From Chiua virens (Eukaryota; Basidiomycota; Agaricomycetes; Boletales; Boletaceae), in contig JAHNUO010000020.1 in the NCBI GenBank assembly GCA_019787685.1, forward strand, positions 310,001-374,000: 64,000 nt of DNA, in the 5' to 3' direction. This document shows positions 22,285 to 32,713 of the stretch, one piece after another. Below the pieces are notes generated by a model, which ran no database searches, was not told where the DNA came from, and was given only the letters and a program-made list of their open reading frames with translations. Within the stretch, counting starts at the first letter, position 1; each line of letters starts with the position of its first letter. The position numbers and the translations under genes were made by a program.

Positions 22285-22689
22285 AGCACGGACAAGTTTA
22301 TCGCGCCTACGATAGACGGGCTCTCCGATATCATCGTCGTCGCAGGTTGCGTCCTTTCCACCTCGGCTGCAAAAGAGATGATCACCTCGAAATTTCGGCA
22401 TCGGATATCCTTCATTCTTACGACCGCGGGGCAGCTCACAAAGTCGATCATGGATGCCCTGTCAGCCAACTATCGAGTCGAGGCCATCCATCTAGCGGAG
22501 ATGCTAGATGAAAGCACGATGGAGATCGACTCGGCTGATCAAGGGAAAAGGTCGAGGAGTCATAAGGTACTGTGCACCACCCAGCTTGGCTTGTCAAAGG
22601 AGGTTATCACGCAGTCGGGGGTCGGACCAAACAAGAAGAATACCCTGACGGTGACGAACTTAGTCAAGGCGAAAGTTCTTCTTCGTTAA
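22285..22689 (+). CDS. Conserved C-terminal tail module, copy 3
   Basis: The frame runs T-D-K-F-I-A-P-T-I-D-G-L-S-D-I-I-V-V-A-G-C through a 27-residue block (22567-22647) identical to copy 2 and ends at TAA 22687-22689. The first ATG in frame is 22378. It follows an F-box fragment instead of a WD40 coil. The match to copy 2 continues past the stop. It could be expressed only as part of a chimera, whose upstream frame is broken, so its status is uncertain. Confidence 0.55.
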   Translation, partial: STDKFIAPTIDGLSDIIVVAGCVLSTSAAKEMITSKFRHRISFILTTAGQLTKSIMDALSANYRVEAIHLAEMLDESTMEIDSADQGKRSRSHKVLCTTQLGLSKEVITQSGVGPNKKNTLTVTNLVKAKVLLR

Positions 22690-24496
22690 GTGGATTGGTG
22701 TAGCACTGTCGTCCCCAAGGTCCCGTGTTTGTCTTGATCCTATGCCCATACTTTCCGCCTACTTTGTAGCTCCAATATTCCACCTTCTACCTGACACGAG
22801 ATTAGTGTAGTAGCCTCTTCTCGAACCAACTCTGGGCTCTGTCTTGTTGTCTCAAGACTATCGTATCTGCATCGCCTATCATATCATATCGATCGCTCTC
22901 CGACCAGCTTTCAATGTGTGACGTTATAAGAGTTTTCTAGGTGACACAATTCACATTTGCGGTTGCGTCTGTACTATTGTTTGCTCTGCTACCAACGAAG
23001 CGCCACGGATTTATATCTAACAGAACATTTTCAAGTTCTTCCACCGTCACAGTACTATCGTTGCGACACCTGGCTTATGTTGCTGCTTTGTTTCACTGAG
23101 TCCTTCGTTCATCCATCATGCAAGAACACACTGAAAGACCATGCATGTCAACCATGATTGATCATGGTCATTTTGGCTAAATCAGTGTGTTCACTAAACA
23201 CTACCATTCATTGTGTAGACACTGATAGCTACTGTAACCCTACATGATATTCAATGATTTCCTCCATGACATCCAGTGTAAATCCTTCCCAGTGTCATAT
23301 TCTCTACGCGTCTTGACTGAACTTTGGCTGACTGAGGCACCGACCTCGTCATCTTTCGCCACCATATCCAACCGTCCTTGACTTGGCAGTGGCGCATCGA
23401 CAAGACTACAAATGGGGAATGTACGTCGTCCATGGAATCACTTCATACGCAGAAGCAGGGATGGAACGCAGGCTCGCAAACATGAGAGCAACCAACAACA
23501 GGCGTGATGTGACAACCGTGAAGATGACGAGCACACCGCACACTACCGCCAAGATATATTGTGACGATTAATGAGGAAGTCGATCAACAAAACAGCGATC
23601 CAGTGTGCCGTCAAATCTTCTCGGCTCTCATTGGAAATCCATCATTGCGTGCGGTCAGGTGCAACGCCCCAGCAATCAACCAGGTGAGGAAGATTGGGAA
23701 AATTCAGACACCAACTCGGGCTTGATATGCATATCTGTGGGGAGACTATTTTCAGATTTTCTTGCAAGTGTTCAATGTGAGGACTCGGATACCACTGAAC
23801 GACCAAGTTGGTCTGCACCACGCTTATAAAATATGAGGACGTGTAGTGCAAAATGGATTGTGCCACGAAGAAAGAATAGCAAAGTCAAGATCAGCCCGCG
23901 CACAGTGTATAGTTCAACCAGCGTCACGGTAAGGTGGTTGACGAGGCGAGCGGACGTGCACCGGTCCGAGGTAAAGTATATCGTTCCCGGTGGACGCGCG
24001 TGCGAGTGGGAAGGCCGTTTTGTCTCTTCAAGTCCTGCGATGGAAGTCTTCCAATCCTATCAGTAACTCGGAAGCATCGATGCACGATGCGCTGCGTCAC
24101 ATGCATGGATTTCATACGATCGCATCGTTTCTTGTGTAGCACGGGTTTTCCGGCACTCTGACGTGTACTTGATAAGATCAACGGATCATATAACGTTTGT
24201 CTAACTGCACGAGAACTACACCTTGATCACAATAGCCCGGGCCAGCCGATCTTTAATGCCACGCATTTCTGTCCATTGACTCGCGGTGCGTGTCCAGTAA
24301 AAGATGGAACAAAGCACTATCGATCGGTCGCGATCTGAGCTTTGATGTCAGCATTCATTACATCCATTATCAAAGCAAAAGTTCCACATTCAAATGGACA
24401 AACAATGGTCCCAGAACTGGTAGGCGGTGGATAGCAGCAGGCCCATAAAATGGACACAAATAGGCCTGCTGGCATTCAAGTCGCCAGTTCTCCATC
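22690..24496. other. Intergenic, no confident gene
   Basis: 22690-22960 is shared 3' flank of the tail modules. 23421-23450 resembles 16965-16995, and 23827-23960 is the second copy of the 20.6 kb block. No coding frame is supported. Confidence 0.35.
23827..23960. repeat. Dispersed duplicate block, right copy
   Basis: This aligns in the same orientation with 20606-20745; see that entry. Confidence 0.55.
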
Positions 24497-26050
24497 ATGG
24501 CTCGAAGTACGCTGCTCACCGTTGATATCAACAAGCTGAAGGCCGCCAGCAAAAGCCAAGATGACTCCGAGTCCCAAAATTTGAAGATCCGACACCCGAA
24601 TCCAAATCCGAGTCGTCGCGTCAAGCGTCCACTCAAGGACATCAAGAATGGCCAAGAACTATGTAAGCTTGAGTGTGACATCCCGGCATTACTAGCTCAT
24701 TGTTTTGGTAGGCAGCGATGATCGCGAATCGGAGCACGTCGTGCTCGTCCGCGTGACACGCATTGGCCCTTCTGTTTGGCCGGGAGATCCCCCTCTATGG
24801 ACCTAGCATCGATTTCGAGATTTACCAGTGGCAGAAGGAACAGACTCAGAGCGGCCCAGAGGCTCCCATTTTATGGAGCCTGAAGTTGGCTCCAGGAGAC
24901 GCTGCGAAGAGTTCTTGGGTCAGAGCTGCCTGTGAGGGACCTTTTCCGAAGACGTCGACGTTACTAGCAACGTCCGATTCGTACGTAAACCGGTCGATGA
25001 AAAGGTGGAGGTGCACAAGACCAAGGAGGAACACAAGTAAGAATCTGAAGAGTCATTCGACACATTTTCCCTTGCATCATGTGTAAGCTACATGCATCCT
25101 AGTTTCGTATTTCTCTCTCTATAGTTCCTGCAAGTATGTTATGTACTGTGCACCACCTCCATTTACGATTGATGTTCCTCAAAGTGTCCCGTTCGGTTTT
25201 GGGCTCTCAATGTTCGTAACTTTCCAATTCCAACCCTCCCTTGGTTGGCCTTTGTGATCTGTAGTATACCAAGTTACCTTGTCCGATCCAAGTACCAATT
25301 ACATTTCACACGACAATCTATCCTTGAAAAATTCCTCGAATATGACCAGCTACTTCAAAGCTTCGATATTCAATACCCCACTTGTAGTTGTAGTGCTAAT
25401 AAAAGTAAGGTGCTCGGTAGTGGTTGCCGAGTTTGGTAGTGTAAAAGACAACGCTCGGCAATATCGCTCGGCCGAGCACACGTATTATGTTCTGGACCAC
25501 ACCTTGTCGACTTTCGTTACGCTCAATCCATCACTCGAGCGTGCACAAAGTCGCATTTTCTTCCAGTCGTCGCAGAATGTCTTCCTAGGGTCTCGAATTT
25601 GGCATCAGACGCCGCGCCAACCTCTTGCCCTGACGGCACGGTGGTATTCAAACATTCTGTGAACGTGTCGGTCGACCTCCAATACGAAAACAAGTCATTG
25701 TACGTTCTTGCGTTTCATAAAGTCCATCCTTGTCTTACATGTTCCCTAGTTCCTGTACGAGCTAGCTGCAGAGCAGACGCAGCTTGAAAACGAGCATTGG
25801 TCCAGTGAAGTCAAGAAATTCAGTGAGCAGTGTGGGCGCTCCGCCTACCAACGCATGAAGAGATTAGACAGTCAACGCGGCTTCATGTGCTCTTCAACAA
25901 TGGATGGGCAACGCTGGTTCCTGGTCGATCAGAACTCGCGATGTACGTCGATCTTCGTGCACTGTCGTTTGTGAACTGGCGCGACGCAGAATCAGTGCCC
26001 TACGACACACTGCTTGGCGCAGACGCAGTTGTAAGTATGCCAGGATGATG
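24497..26050 (+). CDS. Uncharacterised multi-exon protein, approximate model
   Basis: The first exon starts at ATG 24497 and encodes a Lys/Ser-rich start of about 55 residues, up to a clear GTAAGC donor (24664) with TAG acceptor (24713). Later open pieces look coding: about 24790-24990 (S-I-D-F-E-I-Y-Q-W-Q), 25600-25700, and 25751-26010 after a CCCTAG acceptor (F-L-Y-E-L-A-A-E-Q-T). I could not join all exons in phase, and no family is recognised. The span may hold one gene or two. Confidence 0.35.
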
Positions 26051-26356
26051 CCAGAGGCGGAACTTCCTCAACGGTCAAGTAGGCAGAACGTTGTATTGCA
26101 CGTTCGCTCGCACTGATCGCCCTAGCCCCTCAAGGCCTCGAGTACTTCGTCCCATGGACAGGCGTCGGTACTAGTACCTCTCAACGAGAATACAAGACCC
26201 TAAGCTTGGGAGGGCGTTCTGAAACTGGCTGGAGGAGCAGGTCAAGGACGTCTGAGTGGATCTATTCTAGTGTAGTACAGTGGTGCCGAATACAACATGG
26301 TGCAATACAAGCTCGAAAACACAACGACGTTTTTCTTGCACTCATATACAACGGTC
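26051..26356. other. Short intergenic stretch
   Basis: This lies between the uncertain plus-strand gene and the 3' end of the minus-strand HAP3 gene. No separate coding signal is seen. Confidence 0.35.
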
Positions 26357-26923
26357 TCAACCGTCCTCGCCATGACTCGCGTGTGAATGTGACGTGCTCC
26401 CCGCTTGGTGCTAGTCGAGAAAAAAAAACGTAAAACGTAAACGCCAACGCCAACGAGACAAAAAGACCGAGCACGCACCTGCCTCAACTTGGCCAAGTGT
26501 ATCTTGAGCGTCTCGGCATAGTTCTCGAACCCGAGTGTCGCCATGGCATACAAGATGTCCTCCCCTCCGATCGTCTTACGTTTCTCCATGTGGCATTTTT
26601 CGGCGGCTTCCGAGGTGATGAAGCTGATGAACTCGGAGACGCACTCCTGGACGCATTCTTTGGCGTCTTTGGCGATCTTGGCGGTGGAGGGAACGGATTG
26701 TTTCATGATGCGAGAGACGTTGGCGATCTTGGAAGGACATAGAAGACTTAGTGGTGGAAGAGAGGAAAGAGCGTACGGGTAAGAAACGGTCTTGTTCTCT
26801 GTACTCGCCGACTTCCTGTTCGGTGATTGGTGCGGGCGGGGGTGCCTGAGGCGGGGTGGCCTCGTGGGTAGTTGTCGTGCCATCATCTGATTGGGGGGCG
26901 AGTGCGGGCTGGATGTCCGCCAT
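26357..26923 (-). CDS. CCAAT-binding factor HAP3/NF-YB subunit
   Basis: This is a histone-fold subunit of the trimeric CCAAT-binding factor, which pairs with the NF-YC/HAP5 fold and recruits NF-YA/HAP2 in the nucleus. Exons 26923-26777, 26727-26479 and 26410-26357 (introns 49 and 68 bp) give 149 residues. The core (residues 43-132) is canonical: [16 protein letters not shown], then [21 protein letters not shown], then [23 protein letters not shown]. The first intron splits the conserved D-R-F-L-P/I-A-N-V. The N-terminal 40 residues are Pro/Thr-rich and the C-terminal extension is only 17 residues. The third exon is the least certain: it rests on a CTAG acceptor and a short tail. Confidence 0.93.
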
Positions 26924-27205
26924 GATGTGGAACAATTTTGGTGGTGATGGTAGGCGCGAGAGCGTTTAAAAAAACATATATGAAAAGTCTGAATCAAGCC
27001 ATCGTTGTCAGACTCGACGTTCACACAGCTCGCACGAGCACCAACTACGTCTACTACGCTGAAACACCATCAAGGCTGTAACGGCTGCAACCGGCGAAAT
27101 GAAACAGCGTTGATTGGTCAAGAAATGCTTATTTATGTATTCAACAGTCATTCTTCGTCATCCGACCAGGGCACCAACGGGAGAAAGCGTCGAGTCTCCG
27201 CACGC
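26924..27205. promoter_or_regulatory. HAP3 promoter region and 3' flank of the next gene
   Basis: The 282-bp gap is between two minus-strand genes and must hold the HAP3 promoter and the terminator of the upstream coiled-coil gene. No sharp element stands out. Confidence 0.35.
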
Positions 27206-28752
27206 CTAAACTAGAAACGAAAACGTGTCGTACAAAAACGGCAAGCTCTCTTTGAATGTTGATCGACTTACCATAGATATCTGCGCTCGACGGTCACGTA
27301 GACTCATCGATTGCGGTGCTAATACTTCGGGATTCGAACGCGCTGGCGCAGATAATGGTGGGAGAAACTCTTCTTCAAGCATGCTCTCTACAGGTCGCCG
27401 CAAGTTTATGCTTGCCCTTGTTTCGGTTTGATCGTGACGCGGGGTGGATGTAGGTGGAGAAGACAGTGGTGATGAATGAATGGAAATGATACTACTCGAG
27501 AACGTCGGTACCAAAAATTCCTCGATCTTGATCGCCTCCTCGAGAGCGTCCTGAGTTGCACTGATTTGTCCCATTGCAAACTTGGTGACATCCAGTGGAT
27601 CATCATGTGAAGGACGTCGAAAGGGTGTCCGTGAGCTGGGAGTTGTGATACTTGAAAGTCCATCCTCGAAAGGCCGCATATATTCACGCGACGTCGAATT
27701 CGAACGGCTTGCCACGGGATTCCGAGTTCTTGGAAGACTGTTGCGTGGGGGCAGAGGCAAATCCGCAAGCGGCCGTCTGGGTGTTTGCGATCTGCGCGGG
27801 AAAGCTGGGTTGCCTGGATCTGTCAAATGCATTGCTGAGCATGACATTGCCGCATTTTCCACATTGCGTGCCGTTCCTTCAATGCGCGCCCGTTTGAGGC
27901 CGCGGCAAAGTCCTCCGTGACCTCGACCATCTAAAGGTGAAGAAAAATGGACATCAATGTCTTGAGGAACATGTGTCGACGCATTCGATCGCTTTCTCTG
28001 TGAAGCTGACCTGTTCGAGGCCCCAATCCGAGTGGAAGATGCCGCCACTGTATGTCCACGCGCGGACTCAGCCATCAGCTTGGATTGCATGTTCTCGAGA
28101 CGGGTCGTCATCGTCGCTACCGCATTGGCGACCATGTCCGACAACGCAGTCTTAATCTGATCCATCTGCGGAGGAACGTTCTGAATGAGGGGTACGAGCG
28201 GCAACATAGTACCAATCAAGGTGTTTTGTTGATCCTGGATGGATTGCATCGCATGGGCGTGCGTCTGGAGGAGCTGTGCAGGCCGTCAGTACATCGTCAC
28301 AAAACACTTTTACGCGCACTGTTTGAAGCGCATCTATGCGCTTTTCCAATGCCTGCACGGCGTGTTCTGTCGCGACCTGCGAGACGCGGACAAGATCGAG
28401 AGCGGATGCCTGCGCAGGTGTCCCGACGTGCGCCTTGAGTTCCGATTGGCATCTATTCGCTTTATAGACGCATGAGCAGCATACACCGACGAACATAGCT
28501 CTGACTCGTACATACCGCGAGTATCTCGGTGAGTACCCTGTCCCGCTCGACGTCGAGGAGCTTGCTGGCGTTGACGACCTGTGCCCGACACTCGTCGACG
28601 CGCTGCAAGAGGCCGTCCAAGCGTGTGGAGAACGTTTCGAGGTTGGCCTGGGTGTCGTGGATAAGCATGCGCATAGAGGTGCCGGTTTTGTCTTGGGGCA
28701 TGATGGCCACCGGTGGGATTTGCGAGGCCTGCGTGTCGGACGCCAGTCGCAT
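27206..28752 (-). CDS. Coiled-coil protein with disordered C-terminus
   Basis: Exons 28752-28512, 28459-28320 and 28273-27206 (introns 52 and 46 bp) splice in phase to 482 residues. Residues about 25-190 are almost continuous amphipathic helix with heptad spacing, suggesting a dimeric or trimeric coiled coil. Residues about 210-480 are Ser/Pro/Arg-rich and probably disordered, with S-x-x-P and R-R-x-S sites that could be phosphorylated. No domain was recognised; the layout is compatible with a chromosome- or cytoskeleton-associated structural protein, which is only a guess. It is transcribed in the same direction as HAP3. Confidence 0.7.
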
Positions 28753-29202
28753 CTTTGCGCAGGAGATGAGCCCAAAGCAAGTTGGCGGACATGACGAGAG
28801 GCAAGCGGTGATCGAGCTTCCGAGGCGGAATTATTTGCGAGGAGAGTCGAGCATGTGCGAGCAAGTCAACAAGGTAGGCAGAGCAGCATGGCGCAGAGGA
28901 AGCGCGCGGGGCTCATAACCCGATCGAAACGAGTTGCTGCTATTATTTTTTCGTTTTTCCAAACATGGTGAAACCTAGTCTCGAAACCCGGCGTTACTTT
29001 TTAGGAAGCGTTCGGTCTAAGTACGCCTGAACCGAACGCTTCCTGTAACGTCTGGATACTTTAGTCGCGTGACGAGCGCATCGAGTCACACCTGTCAACA
29101 AAGTCCAATAATTAGTTGATGTTATGCCCATACTCGTAATTAGGCAAACTATTAATTAATGATATTGTCCATCTAATCAGGCCGCCGAATCACAAACGAT
29201 CA
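28753..29202. other. Intergenic with MITE fragment
   Basis: Promoter side of the coiled-coil gene. From 28978 it holds a fragment of the TA-flanked MITE (listed separately), then AT-rich sequence with no gene. Confidence 0.45.
28978..29052. mobile_element. MITE fragment (left end kept)
   Basis: It begins GTCTCGAAACCC directly after TA and shares its internal hairpin (TTTTTAGGAAGC ... GCTTCCTGTAAC) with the complete copy at 33439-33533. The right terminal repeat is missing. Confidence 0.6.
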
Positions 29203-29715
29203 GTGCCAATGTTCCACGACGACGACGACGACACAAACGATCTCTATGGCCCGTTCTCGAGCCACCATATCCCTGCCGGTCTTGCACACAACCCAACCAC
29301 CAGTGCAGATCTCGACGAGCTCTTTTCTGGAGGCACTGCTGATGACAGTGACCTGGACACCAACCCACCCATCCAATGCATACACACCCGACACCTCCGT
29401 GAGCACCTCTGGCTGGACAAAGCTGCGAAAGTGGCTGCCGTCCTTGTCTACATGAACCAGCTTGGCCTCAACCTGCCTCTCTTTCTGGATCTACTCAGCT
29501 GGGGGGATCCAGACTGTGTCACTGATCCGAAAATCTCATGTCGACATCGCCATGTTCCGACATACTCGTGCAAGTTTGGTTCCAGCTTCTTGCGGTACAT
29601 GCATTCTTCATTTTCTCCATCTTCTACCTCTGATTCTGATGCTGTTTCGACATCATTGCAGTTTCTGACTACCTTCAATGCCGACGCCTCAAGAAACAAC
29701 ACTGCACATGCCTGA
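29203..29715 (+). CDS. Mobile-element protein N-terminus, DUF6589-like
   Basis: The 170-codon frame starts with an Asp-rich stretch, then carries a helix with L-N-L-P-L-F-L-D-L-L-S-W-G-D-P-D-C-V. This resembles the N-terminal part of large agaricomycete repeat-borne proteins annotated with DUF6589. The frame then becomes Ser/Thr-rich and stops; the long body of the family is absent, so it is a truncated copy. The family assignment is from memory of the pattern and is moderate at best. A dead RecQ helicase starts on the opposite strand about 200 bp downstream. Confidence 0.45.
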   Translation: MPMFHDDDDDTNDLYGPFSSHHIPAGLAHNPTTSADLDELFSGGTADDSDLDTNPPIQCIHTRHLREHLWLDKAAKVAAVLVYMNQLGLNLPLFLDLLSWGDPDCVTDPKISCRHRHVPTYSCKFGSSFLRYMHSSFSPSSTSDSDAVSTSLQFLTTFNADASRNNTAHA

Positions 29716-29916
29716 ATTCCCTGCCGACCGTCTTGCTCATCCTGCATGCTGCACCCAAACTGTCAACGACTGCGGTGCCCCCAACTGCCCCACAAATTGG
29801 ACGTCAGGTATGTCCAGTCCCTACATTCAGATTAACATTGATTGCCAAATGATACAGAATTCAGCTCGTACCATGCCACCAACCTCCGTCACCCACAAAA
29901 TCTGCCACTCGCCTGT

Positions 29917-30860
29917 TCAAAAGTGTTCAAGCTTATCAGATTTCGAGCTGTCTGAGCGCCATGAGTTGAGAAACCTGACACAGGAACGAATGTGAGGAGG
30001 CAATAAAGCCCGTGAGCGTTCCCAGCCCAACTGTGAGTCTATTACCTTGTTTACAAAAACAAATGCACGCTCTAATTCCTCTGCGCATGTAACCCCTTCG
30101 AATAGAAAGTCCAAGGAACTGAAGTCCGTCGCATTTTGAATGAGACGGACTTCTTGGTATATATTTCTTCTGTCATTCCCGAGATTCGAGTGAAATGACC
30201 ATGATGGGTTGATATGTAGCAACCGGCATACATTCGGCAAGTATGCTAGGTTCCATAGTGGCCAAGGTGACATACATAGGGACATTCATTGGAACGAATG
30301 AACGGAGCTTGTCAACTTTGGCAAAAGCCAGCCGGAATTGCCCACCCCATTGCACTATGCAGTGGGCCTCATCGATGACAATGCCACACAGGTGTTGATG
30401 GTGTTCATGCGAGCACAGAAGTATGTTGAAAGGTAGGTTGGATATGGCCATCTCAGGCGATGTAAAAATAATCTGATACTTTTGGCCCACCAGTTCCTAT
30501 ATTTCTTGGTGAGTAGATCATCCTCCCTGGTGCAACTACTCACCTCGTGCAGTTCACTCGTGTACGTATTATGATTCACAGCAATGGCCGTCATGCCTAT
30601 TTGGCTGCATCACCAAGCCTATATGTATGTAGTAGTAAGTCCATCCTGAGGTAATAATGATCAGCGCTGACCTGGTCTGCCTTGAGGGAGTTCAGAGGAG
30701 AAATTACCAGCAATATTTTGTTGCTATGAATCATAGATGGCATGATGAAAGGACAAACTCTTTCCTGAACCTGTCCCAGCAATGATTGTACAGTCAAGAC
30801 TGAGGTAGAAAGCTTCTGCAGCATTGAGTTGCCAAGGGTATGGTGGCTGATCGTTGCATT
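29917..30860 (-). pseudogene. RecQ-type DEAH helicase pseudogene
   Basis: In order on the minus strand: W-Q-L-N-A-A-E-A-F, Walker A A-G-T-G-S-G-K-S (30780-30757), a frameshift, motif Ia I-L-L-V-I-S-P-L-N-S-L-K-A-D-Q, a GTGAGT intron near 30540, Y-Q-I-I-F-T-S-P-E-M, the DEAH box I-V-I-D-E-A-H-C-I-V-Q-W-G, T-x-A-T-M, then after another shift the second RecA lobe (R-A-F-V-F-V-N). There is also a TAG stop (30497-30499) in place of an expected Gln codon. These are RecQ-like superfamily 2 motifs. The C-terminal end is missing. The type is common as a repeat-amplified helicase in mushroom genomes. Confidence 0.85.
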
Positions 30861-31356
30861 TTTCTAGGCATGCTGTGGTCAGTGCTTGCCGTATTTCATG
30901 AGAGGACTAGTTGGATTTTTTCTTGGCAGTGTTCCCAGGTGTGTTCTAGGTTGACATATGATTTTTCTCTCTCATCAGGATTTCCCTCCTTACCTGATAA
31001 TCCTTTACAAATGTTATGGTTTTTTCACAGCATGATACATGTTGTCAAACCCTTATAAACCATCATATTTGCTTATAATCCCTCCCAAAAAAAATATAAC
31101 TGTGCAAGGAATCTATGTGAGATGTAATATGATAATGCCTGATAATCCCATCATAAAGGATTATATACTAGAATTTATCTGGGAGTGAGCAGAATTTCTG
31201 ATAATTGGCTTATGAGCACATAAAAGAGATCTAAGTATGATGCTTCTTCTCCAATGGCAAGTTGCATGTTTTTATGGCTAAGAATACTAGGGATTGGCCT
31301 AAACCCGCAGCAGGTCAGAGTTCAGGTACTGCACGGCGGGTGCGGGTCACACTTTT
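30861..31356. other. AT-rich intergenic, no gene seen
   Basis: Sequence of low complexity between the helicase relic and the C-rich satellite; no coding or structural signal is supported. Confidence 0.4.
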
Positions 31357-31389
31357 GTGACCCATGACAAACCCACACCTGCGCCCACC

Positions 31390-32050
31390 ACTCAACCTAT
31401 CAACAAGGCTGCTGTCCTTGCCTTCCCTCATCGTGTCACCCACATCCTCGCCCTCACCCTCGCCCTCACTGCCACCCTTACCAGGCTCACCCTCGTGTAC
31501 AAACACGAATGTGAATGGTCATACCGTTTGTGTTCATGTTTGTATACAAGCTTAGCACTTCCTTGCTGTCTCAGCACCTTCAAGCCCTTGGTGCCTTGCC
31601 CTTGCCATCTCGCAGTCTCGCGCTTACCATCACCCTCATGCTTGCCCTCAGCCCCTCACCGTCACTCTCACTGTCACCCTCTGTCTTGCCATTGCCCTGA
31701 TGGTGCAGAAGTGACCACACAATGTGCACGATTGTGCACATTGTGTCATTGCTTCTCTCACCCTCTTGTCCTCACTGCCTCATGTTTACCCTTACCCCAC
31801 CATCTCATGCTCACCCTCGTCATCTCGCCATTTCACCGTGGCCATCACCATATCGCACTCATCCTCTGAGCCATCTTGCCATTTCGCCATTGTAGTTGCC
31901 GTCTCGCACTCACCCTCACCCCCTACTGTCTGCATGGTCATCGCATACAAACATAAATGAGAACACATTCTCGTGTTCTCGTTTGTGTTTGCACACAACA
32001 CTCATGTGTCACCTCACCCTTGTCTCACCCTCACCCTGGCTGAGAGGGTG
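31390..32050. repeat. C-rich satellite-like region built on CCCTCACC-type motifs
   Basis: About 650 bp consist of irregular C-C-C-T-C-A-C-C / T-C-G-C-C-C-T-C-A variants on the plus strand. They alternate with short inverted repeats such as tgtacaaacacgaat...tttgtataca, gagaacac...gtgttctc and the perfect hairpin at 31717-31746. Open frames here are by-products of composition. A second unit near 32050-32095 repeats the gtgcag...cacaatgtgca sequence. Confidence 0.65.
31717..31746. repeat. Perfect 13-bp hairpin
   Basis: Arms acacaatgtgcac and gtgcacattgtgt are exact reverse complements around a four-base loop (gatt). A related half recurs near 32063. Confidence 0.85.
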
Positions 32051-32122
32051 CAGAAGCAACGACACAATGTGCATGCAATCATGTACTGTGTCATCACTTG
32101 ATTGAATGGTTGAGGAGCTCTA

Positions 32123-32708
32123 TGTCATATACTGCTCCATTCTCCATTTCTCTGGATATAACTCTGTACCTCTTAGATGATAACTCCAGGTCGATCACCC
32201 TCAGGACGCAACTCTGTGATCCCGGACCTCCATTACGTATATATACTTCCTCTTTTGTTTTAGTACATAACCTGTGTCTCGCTTATGAGCACAGCTCCGG
32301 CTTTCTCAGTACCCGACTTACCTCTGGCTATGTAGTTTCCCGATCTCCCATCTTCTTCAGAATTAGTCATTCTCTGTTTCTCTGTATTACTCATCTCCTT
32401 GCTCCATGACTAATCATTATGTTTCCTCCAAGTATATAAACTGTAGTTACTTTGATTGTAACTTTAGTCTGAATATTAGTTTATTTGTACAACTCACTCT
32501 GAACACTCCGTAAGACCTTGATGGTCTTTACTCTGCTCGACTCCACTTTATGTGTTGAGTCTTATATCTACCTCTGTTCTCTGCACATCCGAAATATAGG
32601 GACAGACTGTGACAAGGGCACACCACATACAGTGAAGCCAAGTCCTGTCCAATGCTACAACTCTGGAGATCTGGAGTTGGCTACCTCCAAGTTGCACAGT
32701 CTCTAACA
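32123..32708 (+). mobile_element. Solo LTR, family A, CpG-depleted
   Basis: The 586-bp sequence begins TGTCATATAC, ends CTAACA and is flanked by an exact 5-bp target duplication CTCTA (32118-32122 and 32709-32713). It aligns over its length with the 5' LTR of the element at 47889. In its first 95 bp, 8 of the 10 CpGs of that copy are TpG or CpA here. It sits in a sequence also found at 45256-45330. It contains a TATATAAAC stretch near 32437. Confidence 0.9.
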
Positions 32709-32713
32709 CTCTA

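Noticed and set aside
22107..22469. A 120-codon minus-strand frame over tail copy 3, partly conserved at 19624-19821
   Set aside because: The copies are duplicates, so both strands look alike; substitutions follow third positions of the plus frame, not the minus one.
31357..31869. A 170-codon frame rich in Leu/Pro/Ser/His
   Set aside because: It lies wholly in the C-rich satellite and reflects composition.
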